Origin: Pararhodobacter sp.
GTDB taxonomy: Bacteria; Pseudomonadota; Alphaproteobacteria; Rhodobacterales; Rhodobacteraceae
NCBI GenBank assembly: GCA_020832665.1
Contig: JAFIEG010000003.1
Coordinates: 1 to 64,000, forward strand
Length of the DNA stretch: 64,000 bases
Direction of reading: 5' to 3'
Shown piece after piece: positions 39,423 through 47,199 of the stretch. Numbering within the stretch: the stretch's first letter is position 1; each line of letters starts with the position of its first letter. The notes under the pieces were generated by a model. That model saw nothing but the letters and a program-made list of their open reading frames with translations. It was not told the DNA's origin and did not search any database. Position numbers and translations under genes: made by a program.

Positions 39423-40091
39423 ATGTTCTGGACCGTGCCCAATATACTGACCACGCTTCGCCTGCTCGCCGCGCCGGGCGTGGCGGTGATGTTTCTGTAT
39501 TTCCATCGCCCCTGGGCCGACTGGCTGGCGCTGGTGCTGTTTCTGGGGGCGGCGCTCACCGACTGGTTCGACGGCTATCTGGCGCGGCTGTGGAAGCAGG
39601 AAAGCCGCATCGGCGCCATGCTTGACCCCATTGCCGACAAGGCGATGGTGGTAATCGCGCTGCTGGTCATCACCGGCTATTCGGGCATGGATCCGTGGCT
39701 GATATTGCCGGCCACGGTGATCCTGTTTCGCGAGGTCTTCGTCTCGGGGCTGCGCGAATATCTGGGCAACACCTCGCGCCTGCTGGCGGTAACCAAGCTT
39801 GCCAAGTGGAAGACCACCGCGCAGATGGTGGGCATTGCTGTGCTGTTCGGCGCCATGGGGCTGGAGTACATTCGCGAGCAGGCGCTGGTGCGCAACCGCG
39901 CGCTGATGGCCGAGATGGAGGCCACAGGGCTGAGCGAAGAGATGAACCTGCTGCAAGTGGCCAATTACGGCGGCGAGATGGTCTGGACCTTCGGTCTGGT
40001 GCTGATCTGGATCGCCGGTCTGCTGACCCTGGTCACCGGCTGGGATTATTTTCGCAAGGCCCTGCCCTATCTGAAGGATCAGGAGAAATGA
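39423..40091 (+). CDS. pgsA: CDP-diacylglycerol-glycerol-3-phosphate 3-phosphatidyltransferase
   Basis: Inner-membrane enzyme of 222 residues that makes phosphatidylglycerol phosphate, the precursor of PG and cardiolipin. The CDP-alcohol phosphatidyltransferase motif is present in TDWFDGYLARLWKQESRIGAMLDPIADKAM (DG-x2-AR-x8-G-x3-D-x3-D). MFWTVPNILTTLRLLAAPG is the typical N-terminus and several transmembrane helices follow. ATG 39423 has AGGAAGGAG upstream. The stop codon overlaps the moaD start (ATGA), so pgsA, moaD and moaE are co-transcribed, as in other Rhodobacteraceae. Confidence 0.96.
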   Translation: MFWTVPNILTTLRLLAAPGVAVMFLYFHRPWADWLALVLFLGAALTDWFDGYLARLWKQESRIGAMLDPIADKAMVVIALLVITGYSGMDPWLILPATVILFREVFVSGLREYLGNTSRLLAVTKLAKWKTTAQMVGIAVLFGAMGLEYIREQALVRNRALMAEMEATGLSEEMNLLQVANYGGEMVWTFGLVLIWIAGLLTLVTGWDYFRKALPYLKDQEK

Positions 40092-40339
40092 CGCTGAAGG
40101 TGCTTTACTTCGCCTGGCTGCGCGAGCGTATCGGTGTGCCGCGCGAGGAGGTGGATACCGCGGCCGCGACCGTGGGCGGGCTGATCGAGGAACTGCGCGC
40201 GCGTGAGGAGCGCTACGCACTGGCCTTTTCCGATCTGAAGGCGCTGCGCGTGGCGCTCGATCAGGAACTGGCCGATTTCGACGCCCCGCTTGACGGGGTG
40301 CGCGAGGTGGCCTTCTTTCCGCCCATGACCGGCGGGTAA
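40088..40339 (+). CDS. moaD: Molybdopterin synthase sulfur carrier subunit
   Basis: Ubiquitin-like protein of 83 residues that carries the thiocarboxylate sulfur for molybdopterin formation. The sequence starts MTLKVLYFAWLRERIG, has a helix TVGGLIEELRAREERY and ends with the diagnostic Gly-Gly (FFPPMTGG). The start overlaps the pgsA stop by 4 nt and GGAG is 4 nt upstream. It is followed 13 nt later by moaE, its partner. Confidence 0.93.
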   Translation: MTLKVLYFAWLRERIGVPREEVDTAAATVGGLIEELRAREERYALAFSDLKALRVALDQELADFDAPLDGVREVAFFPPMTGG

Positions 40340-40352
40340 GGGGGGGGGCGCG

Positions 40353-40802
40353 ATGGCGGTGCGGGTGCAGCAGGAGCCGTTTGATTACGGGGCCGAATGC
40401 GCGGCTTTCGCCAAGGCTGCTTCGCGCGCCGGTGCCGGCGCTGTGGTCACGTTTTGCGGTGTTGTGCGCGACCTTCCCGGCGGCGGGATGCAACGGATGG
40501 AGATCGAGCATTACCCGGGCATGACCGAGCGCGCGTTGGGTGATATCGAGGCGCAGGCACGCGCGCGCTGGGCGCTGGATGCGGTGGCGATCATTCATCG
40601 CCACGGGCCTATGGCGCCGGGCGAGATGATCATGATGGTGGCCACCGGCTCGGCGCATCGCGCCGATGCCTTTGCAGCGGCGGAATTCCTGATGGATTAC
40701 CTGAAATCGCGCGCGCCCTTCTGGAAGAAGGAGATCGGCGCGCAAGGGGCCGAATGGGTGGCCGCAAAGGAAGACGACGAGCGCGCGCTCGATCGCTGGT
40801 AG
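40353..40802 (+). CDS. moaE: Molybdopterin synthase catalytic subunit
   Basis: Large subunit of 149 residues that converts cyclic pyranopterin monophosphate to molybdopterin with MoaD. Family features are GAVVTFCGVVRDLPGG, LEIEHYPGMTE-like MRMEIEHYPGMTERAL, AIIHRHGPMAPGEMIMMVATGSAHRADAF and the lysine-rich APFWKKEIG near the active site. The start has GGGGGGG upstream. It completes the pgsA-moaD-moaE operon. Confidence 0.95.
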   Translation: MAVRVQQEPFDYGAECAAFAKAASRAGAGAVVTFCGVVRDLPGGGMQRMEIEHYPGMTERALGDIEAQARARWALDAVAIIHRHGPMAPGEMIMMVATGSAHRADAFAAAEFLMDYLKSRAPFWKKEIGAQGAEWVAAKEDDERALDRW

Positions 40803-40831
40803 GGCCCGGCTGGCTGGTTCCCGCCCCCGAT

Positions 40832-41449
40832 TCAGTTGCCGCCGATGGCCACCGGCAGATCAAAGGTCACGCTCTGCCGGCTGGCCGCGTCAGTGATTTC
40901 GGTCCACAACACATACTCGCCTGCGGGCGCCGATGTCAGGTTGTAGGTCAGTTCGAGAAACAGATCCACGCCGCGCGCGCGGCTCAGAAGGCTCACCTCG
41001 CCCATGCTGATGACATCGGTCAGCTGCGTGCCCTGCGAATCGAGCACCGCGAATTCCACCTCGAACAGCATCTCGTTGACCCCGCCCGACCGCTCGGTGA
41101 TGCGGGCGCCGGTCAGCTCGACATAGACATGCATCGGCTCGTCGGGGTCAAAGACATTGTCACGCCGCGGCTCATAGACCCCGTAGCCCGTTGCCGGCTC
41201 GGTTGTGAGCACGGCCTCACCGATGGCAAAACCCGCGCGCGCGGCCAGATCGAGATAAAGCGTGCGTGCCTCGGCCATCGCCTGTTGTGCGTTTCCCTCG
41301 GCGATCAGCGCCTCGATATGCGCCAGCTTTTCGGCTGCGTTGCTTGTGGGCGTGTCGGCGCTGACGCCGGCGGCGGCGAAAAGAAGCAAAGCAAGGGCCA
41401 GGGCGGGACTTGCACGAAGGTTCGGGCTGGCTGCAAAGGGGGCGGGCAT
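40832..41449 (-). CDS. Exported protein of unknown function
   Basis: Predicted periplasmic protein of 205 residues with a signal peptide (SPALALALLLFAAAGVSA). The mature part has a short helix (AEKLAHIEALIAEGNAQQAMAEARTLYLDLA) followed by beta-rich sequence (GYGVYEPRRDNVFDPDEPMHVYVELTG, EYVLWTEITDAASRQSVTFDLP). I recognise no family. ATG 41449 has GGAG eight nucleotides upstream. It is convergent with moaE and divergent from a second exported protein. Confidence 0.7.
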   Translation of the reverse strand: MPAPFAASPNLRASPALALALLLFAAAGVSADTPTSNAAEKLAHIEALIAEGNAQQAMAEARTLYLDLAARAGFAIGEAVLTTEPATGYGVYEPRRDNVFDPDEPMHVYVELTGARITERSGGVNEMLFEVEFAVLDSQGTQLTDVISMGEVSLLSRARGVDLFLELTYNLTSAPAGEYVLWTEITDAASRQSVTFDLPVAIGGN

Positions 41450-41651
41450 GGCGGTGGCTCCGGGAAAGGGGCTGGGGCAAGGCTGGATGTGGGCAGCCGC
41501 ATCATGTTGCGCCCGCACCCGGCGGCTGGCAAGTGGGCAATGGCATGCACCGCCTTGCTCGCGGCCTCGTGAGTGCGCCGCCGGGCGCCACGGCTGGTGC
41601 CAGCGCGCTGGCTCTGGCAAGCTGCCGGCGTTCATGACCGGAGAAAACCCA

Positions 41652-42065
41652 ATGCGCAATGCCCTCTTCGCCGCCCTGCTACCGGCCGCCATGCTGGCAG
41701 GCGGCACTGCGCTGCATGCCGATACACCGCTGGATGCCGAGAGCTTCGAGCGCTACACCAGCGGCTACACGCTGACCTTCACCTTCGAGGGCGTGCCCTA
41801 TGGCATGGAACAGTATCTGCCCGGGCGGCGGGTGATCTGGGCCTTCATGGGCGAGGAATGCGAGGAAGGCATCTGGTATCCGCGCGACGACATGATCTGT
41901 TTTTCCTACGAGGCAATGCCCGAGGAACAGTGCTGGCATTTCCACCGCACCGAGCGCGGGTTGCGCGCCATCTTTCAGGGCCCGGACGGCCCCTCGACCG
42001 AACTTTACGAAGCCGAACGCAGCACCGCACCGCTGCTTTGCGAAGGCCCCAATGTGGGGGTTTGA
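41652..42065 (+). CDS. Small exported protein of unknown function
   Basis: Protein of 137 residues with a signal peptide (MRNALFAALLPAAMLAGGTALHA). The mature domain (YTSGYTLTFTFEGVPYGMEQYLPGRRVIWAFMGEECEEGIWYPRDDMICFSYEAM) is rich in aromatic residues and has cysteines that could pair. It looks like a small beta-sandwich or lipid-binding-type periplasmic protein. ATG 41652 has GGAG eight nucleotides upstream. It is convergent with doeB. Confidence 0.7.
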   Translation: MRNALFAALLPAAMLAGGTALHADTPLDAESFERYTSGYTLTFTFEGVPYGMEQYLPGRRVIWAFMGEECEEGIWYPRDDMICFSYEAMPEEQCWHFHRTERGLRAIFQGPDGPSTELYEAERSTAPLLCEGPNVGV

Positions 42066-42166
42066 GGCCAGATTCGGTTTCAGCGCGGGCCGCGACTGCC
42101 GTCTTGCTGCAAGCACGCCTTTGGCGTGACGGGCACGCGAGAAGCGCCCAGCTCAGCCGCGCCTGA

Positions 42167-43180
42167 TCAACTGATCGGCAGTTCGCCGCCCTCGATGGCG
42201 GTGGCGACCACGGCCAGGCAATCACCGGTCTGGATGAGCCCCGGAAAATGCCGCGCCGCCAGCACCCCCGAGCGCTGGGCACGAATTTCCAGCGGCATCA
42301 GCCCGGTGCGGTCGGGCGACCAGATGCGCGCGAGCGGCGCACCGGCCATCACCGGCTCGCCCAGATCGACCAGCGGCTCGACCAGCCCCTCGACAGTGGC
42401 GAAATGGTAGCAGTCATCGCCCGGCATATCGAGCAGCACCGAGGGCTCGCGCTCGATCTCGCCTTCCAGAATGCCGGCATGGATCAGCACGTTGCGCGCC
42501 CCGCGCCGGGCGATGCGCGCGGAAGCCGCGGTGGCGGTGCCGCCGCCGCCCAGTTCGGTGGTGACAAACACCTTGCCCTGCGATTCGACCGTGGTGTCAT
42601 ACATGCCGATATTGTCGATCTCGCGCAGCATCAGCGTGAAGGGCGCGTTGAACGCCTCGACCGCGGCTACGCAGGCGGCCTGCTGCGAGACCGAATCGAG
42701 GTAATGCGCACAGGCGAAGGGCAGGAAATCCAGCGTCTTGCCGCCCGAGTGGTAATCGAGCACGATATCGGCCATCGGCACCAGTGTTTCGGTGAAGTAA
42801 TCGGCGATCTTCATCGTGGCGGTGCCATCGGGGGCGCCGGGAAAGGCGCGGTTGAGATTGACCATGTCGATGGGCGAGACCCGCGTGGCGGCGCGAAATG
42901 CGGGATAGTTCATGTAGGGCACAATGATGACCCGGCCCCTGATCTGCCTGGGTTCCAGCTCGTGCGCCAGCACCTGCAGCGCGATGGGGCCCTCGTATTC
43001 GTCGCCATGATTGGCCCCGGTCAGCAGCGCTGTCGGCCCGTCGCCATTGCGGATCACGGTGATGGGAATCATGATCGCGCCCCAGGCGCTTTCGTTGCGC
43101 GAATGCGGCAGGCGCAGGAAACCGTGGTGCTTGCCATCCTCATCATAGGGGATGGTGGGGGCGATGGGGTTTTCGATCAT
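42167..43180 (-). CDS. doeB: N-alpha-acetyl-L-2,4-diaminobutyrate deacetylase
   Basis: Zinc-dependent deacylase of 337 residues in the succinylglutamate desuccinylase/aspartoacylase family. Zinc ligands are in ANHGDEYEG and DYHSGG, and a C-terminal lipoyl-like beta segment (GVLAARHFPGLIQTGDCLAVVATAIEG) is present. In ectoine catabolism DoeB removes acetate from N-alpha-acetyl-diaminobutyrate. The neighbouring doeX, doeC and doeD strongly support the assignment. ATG 43180 has GAGG upstream. It is divergent from doeX. The first enzyme, ectoine hydrolase DoeA, is not in the window. Confidence 0.9.
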   Translation of the reverse strand: MIENPIAPTIPYDEDGKHHGFLRLPHSRNESAWGAIMIPITVIRNGDGPTALLTGANHGDEYEGPIALQVLAHELEPRQIRGRVIIVPYMNYPAFRAATRVSPIDMVNLNRAFPGAPDGTATMKIADYFTETLVPMADIVLDYHSGGKTLDFLPFACAHYLDSVSQQAACVAAVEAFNAPFTLMLREIDNIGMYDTTVESQGKVFVTTELGGGGTATAASARIARRGARNVLIHAGILEGEIEREPSVLLDMPGDDCYHFATVEGLVEPLVDLGEPVMAGAPLARIWSPDRTGLMPLEIRAQRSGVLAARHFPGLIQTGDCLAVVATAIEGGELPIS

Positions 43181-43507
43181 GGGCAGCCTCGCCTGGTAAG
43201 AACCCCTCGACAGCAGCCATGCTCGCGGCTTGTCATCTCCGCTACGCGCGCGCCGGGGCTTCGGGTGCTTTTTCGTGCTTCGCTCGCTCTGGGCCAATGG
43301 GTGTTTGCCGGCACGCGCGACGGGGAATGCGTGGAATTCCCTCGTCGCCCACATGCAGGCCAAGGCTCGCATAGCGCCCCGATGCCGTTCGGGCAAGCCT
43401 TGTGAAAGCCGCCCTGCCGGCACCGCCCTGCGACGGGGCGGGATGGTTGCAGGGCATAGGCGAGAGCAGCGCATTGACAAGCCGCGCGCCGGGCGAAAGA
43501 TGGCGCC
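43181..43507. other. doeB-doeX divergent control region
   Basis: A gene-free 327-bp region between doeB and doeX. It contains a dyad at 43319-43346: GACG-GGGAAT, a 7-nt centre, ATTCCC-(T)-CGTC, with a one-base bulge. Near doeX it has TTGACA (43472 region) close to the start, which would give a very short leader. Lrp/AsnC proteins bind such imperfect dyads, so this is the likely operator. No small gene is evident. Confidence 0.5.
43319..43346. promoter_or_regulatory. Candidate DoeX operator dyad
   Basis: Ten base pairs on each side (GACGGGGAAT / ATTCCC-TCGTC, one bulged T) surround a 7-nt centre roughly midway between the doeB and doeX starts. Regulator binding is inferred from gene order only. 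Confidence 0.4.
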
Positions 43508-43996
43508 ATGACCCAACTTGCTCTCGATGACCGCGACCTGGCGATCCTTTCGATCCTCACCCGCGAGGGCCGCATCGCCAAGGCCGAGCTGGCGCGGCGG
43601 GTGAACCTGTCACCCACGCCGTGCTGGCAGCGCCTTGACCGGATGCAGCGCGCCGGGCTGATCAGTGGCTTTCGCGCCGAGGTGGCGCTGGCCAGGCTGG
43701 CCCAGCATGTCGTGGTATTTGTCACTGTCGAGCTGGAAAGCCACCGCGCCGAGAGCTTCCAGACTTTCGAGCGCGCGGTGGCCGCGCTCGAAGAGATTAC
43801 TGGCTGCTGGGCGCTGGGCGGGGGCTATGACTATCTTCTGCAGGTCATTACCAGCGATGTGGCGGCCTATCAGGCGCTGATGGATGCACTTCTGGAACGC
43901 CGCGCCGGGGTGAAGCGCTATTTCAGCTATATCGTGACCAAGCCGGTGAAGTCGGCGCCGCCGCCGCTGGCGCTGCTGGTGGACGGATCATCCTGA
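43508..43996 (+). CDS. doeX: Lrp/AsnC-family regulator of ectoine degradation
   Basis: Regulator of 162 residues. The N-terminal helix-turn-helix (LDDRDLAILSILTREGRIAKAELARRVNLSPTPCWQRLDRMQRAGLI) and the RAM ligand-binding domain (GCWALGGGYDYLLQVITSDVAAYQALMDALLERRAGVKRYFSYIVTK) are complete. In Halomonas and marine Rhodobacteraceae a gene of this type sits with doeA/doeB and responds to ectoine-derived metabolites. It is divergent from doeB and followed after 118 bp by doeC. Direct targets are inferred. Confidence 0.9.
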   Translation: MTQLALDDRDLAILSILTREGRIAKAELARRVNLSPTPCWQRLDRMQRAGLISGFRAEVALARLAQHVVVFVTVELESHRAESFQTFERAVAALEEITGCWALGGGYDYLLQVITSDVAAYQALMDALLERRAGVKRYFSYIVTKPVKSAPPPLALLVDGSS

Positions 43997-44114
43997 ATCG
44001 CGGCTCTTTTTGAACGGATCGCCTTCCCCGCGCGCGCCGGAAGCGGCAAATCGTCTGGCGTGGTGGCGCTATGCTGCGCGAGCAAATCCAGGCATGGCGC
44101 AAGGAGATCCGTTC

Positions 44115-45611
44115 ATGCATGCGGCAACCAAACGCAAACACGAAGCCCGCAGCCCCGAAAACGGGCTCGGTGCCCGTCTCGCCGACAAGGCCCTGCTGCG
44201 CCGGGCCGGCTATATCGGCGGCTGGCGCGAGGGTGCGGCGCAACTCGATGTCACCGACCCGGCCACCGGCGCGCTGGTGGCGCAGGTGGCCCGGCTGGGC
44301 GCGGCCGAGGCGCGCGCGGCCGTTGATACCGCCCAGGCCGCCTTTCCCGACTGGGCCGTCGCCCTGCCCCAGCACCGCGCCGCCGCCCTGCGCCGCTGGT
44401 TCGAGCTGATGCGCGCGCATCGCGAGGATCTGGCGCTAATCATGGTGGCCGAGCAAGGCAAGCCGCTATCGGAAGCGCGCGGCGAGATCGACTATGCCGC
44501 CTCGTTTCTCGAATTCTACGCCGAAGAGGCGCGCCGGCCCAATATCGAAAGCGTCACCTCGCATCTGCCCGATGCCGAGGTCGAAATCTGGCGCGAGCCG
44601 GTGGGCGTGGCGGCGCTGGTCACGCCGTGGAACTTCCCTTCCGCGATGATCACCCGCAAGGCCGCGGCGGCGCTGGCGGCGGGCTGTACCTGCGTCGTGC
44701 ATCCGGCGGCGCAGACCCCGCTTTCGGCGCTGGCGCTGGCCGAGCTGGCCCATCGCGCCGGCCTGCCCGAGGGGGTGTTCAACGTTGTGCCCGGCGAGGC
44801 GCCCGAGATCGTCGGCGCCTGGATGGAGGACACACGCGTGCGCGCGCTTTCCTTCACCGGCTCTACCGAGATCGGCCGGTTGCTCTACCGTCAAGGCGCC
44901 GACACGGTCAAGCGGCTGGTGCTGGAACTGGGCGGGCATGCGCCCTTCATCGTCTTCGATGACGCCGATCTCGATCAGGCGGTGGACGAGGCGGTGAAGG
45001 CCAAATTCGCCACCTCGGGGCAGGATTGCCTGGCCGCCAACCGCTTCTACATCCAGCGCGGCCATTACGATGCCTTCTGCGAGAAATTCGCCGCACGCGT
45101 GGCCGCGCTGCGGCTGGGGCCCGGCATGGAAGACCCCGATATCGGCCCGCTGATGAACGAAGCCGCGCTGGCCAAGCAGGAGGCGCATGTCGCCGATGCC
45201 ATGGCGTTGGGCGCGCGCTGCCTGACCGGCGGTGGCCGCGCAGCGCTGGGGCCGCTCTTCTACAAGCCCACGCTGCTTGTCGATGTGCCCGACACCGCCG
45301 CGATCATGCGCGAGGAAACCTTCGGCCCGGTCGCCGCCGTTACCCCGTTCGAGCACGAGGAAGAGGTCATTGCCCGCGCCAACGCCACCGAATACGGGCT
45401 GGTGGCCTATCTGCACACGCTCGACCCTCGGCGCATATACCGCGCGACAAGGGCGCTGCAATTCGGCATGGTGGCCGTCAACCGCACCAAGGTGACCGGC
45501 GCGCCGATTCCCTTTGGCGGGATGAAGCAATCCGGCATCGGGCGCGAAGGCGCGCGCTGGGGGCTGGAGGCCTTTACCGAGATCAAATATGTCTGCCGCG
45601 ACTGGCACTGA
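44115..45611 (+). CDS. doeC: Aspartate-semialdehyde dehydrogenase of ectoine catabolism
   Basis: Aldehyde dehydrogenase superfamily member of 498 residues. The general base E271 (VLELGGHAPFIVF) and catalytic cysteine C305 (SGQDCLAANRF) are present, with the NAD-binding TPWNFP and FTGSTEIG motifs. In DoeC the substrate is L-aspartate-beta-semialdehyde, giving aspartate. General family similarity would also fit succinate-semialdehyde dehydrogenase, but the doe context decides. ATG 44115 has AAGGAG upstream. It is followed by doeD after 30 bp, so they are probably one operon. Confidence 0.88.
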   Translation: MHAATKRKHEARSPENGLGARLADKALLRRAGYIGGWREGAAQLDVTDPATGALVAQVARLGAAEARAAVDTAQAAFPDWAVALPQHRAAALRRWFELMRAHREDLALIMVAEQGKPLSEARGEIDYAASFLEFYAEEARRPNIESVTSHLPDAEVEIWREPVGVAALVTPWNFPSAMITRKAAAALAAGCTCVVHPAAQTPLSALALAELAHRAGLPEGVFNVVPGEAPEIVGAWMEDTRVRALSFTGSTEIGRLLYRQGADTVKRLVLELGGHAPFIVFDDADLDQAVDEAVKAKFATSGQDCLAANRFYIQRGHYDAFCEKFAARVAALRLGPGMEDPDIGPLMNEAALAKQEAHVADAMALGARCLTGGGRAALGPLFYKPTLLVDVPDTAAIMREETFGPVAAVTPFEHEEEVIARANATEYGLVAYLHTLDPRRIYRATRALQFGMVAVNRTKVTGAPIPFGGMKQSGIGREGARWGLEAFTEIKYVCRDWH

Positions 45612-45641
45612 GCCGCGCGCGAAGGAAAGGAAGAACAAGAC

Positions 45642-47015
45642 ATGCTGACCAATGACCAGCTTGCGCAATGGGACCGCGAGAATTTCATGCATCCCTCGAC
45701 CCATCTGGCGCAGTTCTCGCGCGGCGAGGCGCCGCAGCGTATCGTCACCAGTGGCGAGGGCTGCCACATCACCGACCGCGACGGCAACCGGCTGCTCGAC
45801 GGCTTTGCCGGGCTTTACTGCGTCAATGTCGGCTATGGCCGGCAGGAGATCGCCGAGGCCATCGCAGCGCAAGCGCGCGAGCTTGCCTATTTCCACGCCT
45901 ATGCCGGGCATGGCACCGAGGCCTCGATCACGCTGTCGAAAATGATCCTCGACCGCGCGCCCGAGGGCATGTCTCGGGTCTATTTTGGGCTTGGCGGCTC
46001 GGACGCCAATGACACCAATGTCAAGCTGATCTGGTATTACAACAACATCCTCGGCCGGCCGGAAAAGAAGAAGATCATCTCGCGCTGGCGCGCCTATCAC
46101 GGCTCGGGGCTGATCTCGGGCTCGCTTACCGGGCTGCCGCTCTTTCATGCGAAATTCGACCTGCCGCTGGCGCAGGTGGTTCATACCGAGGCGCCTTATT
46201 TCTACCAGCGCCCCGATCGGGCCATGTCTGAGGCGGAATTCACCGCCCATCTGATCAGCGAGCTTGAAGCGCTGATCGAGCGCGAGGGCGCCGACACCAT
46301 CGCCGCCTTCATCGGCGAGCCGGTGCTGGGCACCGGCGGCATCGTGCCGCCGCCCGCTGGCTACTGGGAAGGCGTTCAGAAAGTACTGAAAAAGCACGAC
46401 ATCCTGCTGATTGCCGATGAGGTGGTCACCGGTTTCGGCCGGCTGGGCAGCATGTTCGGCTCCACGCATTACGCAATCGAGCCCGACATCATCACCATCG
46501 CCAAGGGGCTGACCTCGGCCTATGCGCCGCTCTCGGGTTCGATCATCGGTGAGCGGGTGTGGGAGGTGCTGGAGCGCGGCACCGACGAGAACGGCGTCTT
46601 CGGCCATGGCTGGACCTATTCGGCCCACCCCATCGGCGCCGCCGCCGGCGTGGCGAATCTGGAGCTGATCGACAGTCTGGGCCTGGTGGAGAATGCCGGG
46701 CGCACCGGCGCCTATCTGAACAAGGTAATGGCCGAAGCCGTGGGCGCGCACCGCCGTGTCGGCGAGGTGCGCGGCGAAGGGATGCTTTGCGCGGTTGAAC
46801 TGGTCGGCGACCGTGAAACCCGCGCAGGTTTCGATGCCGCACCGGGGGCAACCAGCGCGCAGGTCGTGGCGGCGATGGCCCGCCGCGGGGTGATCGCAAG
46901 GGCCATGCCTGGCGGCGATATTCTGGGCTTTGCCCCGCCCCTGTGCCTGAACGAGGCCGAAGCCGACACCATCGCCGGGGTCACGGCACAAGCGCTGGCC
47001 GAGGTGTTGGGCTGA
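45642..47015 (+). CDS. doeD: Diaminobutyrate transaminase of ectoine catabolism
   Basis: Class III PLP aminotransferase of 457 residues. The PLP lysine is K288 ([14 protein letters not shown]), preceded by [12 protein letters not shown] and the [11 protein letters not shown] cofactor site. DoeD converts L-2,4-diaminobutyrate to aspartate semialdehyde, which doeC then oxidises. Similar sequences include omega-amino-acid:pyruvate transaminases, but gene order argues for DoeD. AAGGAAAGGAAG lies upstream of the ATG. A dispersed repeat element lies just after the stop. Confidence 0.88.
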   Translation: MLTNDQLAQWDRENFMHPSTHLAQFSRGEAPQRIVTSGEGCHITDRDGNRLLDGFAGLYCVNVGYGRQEIAEAIAAQARELAYFHAYAGHGTEASITLSKMILDRAPEGMSRVYFGLGGSDANDTNVKLIWYYNNILGRPEKKKIISRWRAYHGSGLISGSLTGLPLFHAKFDLPLAQVVHTEAPYFYQRPDRAMSEAEFTAHLISELEALIEREGADTIAAFIGEPVLGTGGIVPPPAGYWEGVQKVLKKHDILLIADEVVTGFGRLGSMFGSTHYAIEPDIITIAKGLTSAYAPLSGSIIGERVWEVLERGTDENGVFGHGWTYSAHPIGAAAGVANLELIDSLGLVENAGRTGAYLNKVMAEAVGAHRRVGEVRGEGMLCAVELVGDRETRAGFDAAPGATSAQVVAAMARRGVIARAMPGGDILGFAPPLCLNEAEADTIAGVTAQALAEVLG

Positions 47016-47030
47016 GCCGGTGGCGACAAG

Positions 47031-47094
47031 GGGGGCGCTGCCCCCCATCGCCTTCGGCGATTCCCCCCGGCGTGCTTTCAGCAAGATGAAGGAG
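47031..47094 (+). repeat. Dispersed intergenic repeat, copy 3
   Basis: GGGGGGCGCTGCCCCCC, small stem CGCCTTCGGCG, TTCCCCCCGGCG, TGCTTTCAGCAAGATGAAGGAGG. It begins 16 nt after the doeD stop and matches the copies at 16391-16462 and 39286-39348 in order of elements. Confidence 0.7.
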
Positions 47095-47199
47095 GCAATT
47101 TCGTGCCAAGCGGCCCTCGCTGGCCCTGTTTGCGGTTTCAGCGTCTGACCCGGTTTGCTAATCAGGCGTGAGGGTCACGAGCGGGGCGGAAAGCAGGGC

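Noticed and set aside
40320-40352. G-rich spacer between moaD and moaE (run of eight G)
   Set aside because: It serves as a ribosome-binding site and does not form a four-run G-quadruplex motif.
44466-47084. 872-residue open frame antisense to doeC and doeD
   Set aside because: It covers two genes with clear active-site motifs, has no domain features, and arises from GC-biased third positions.
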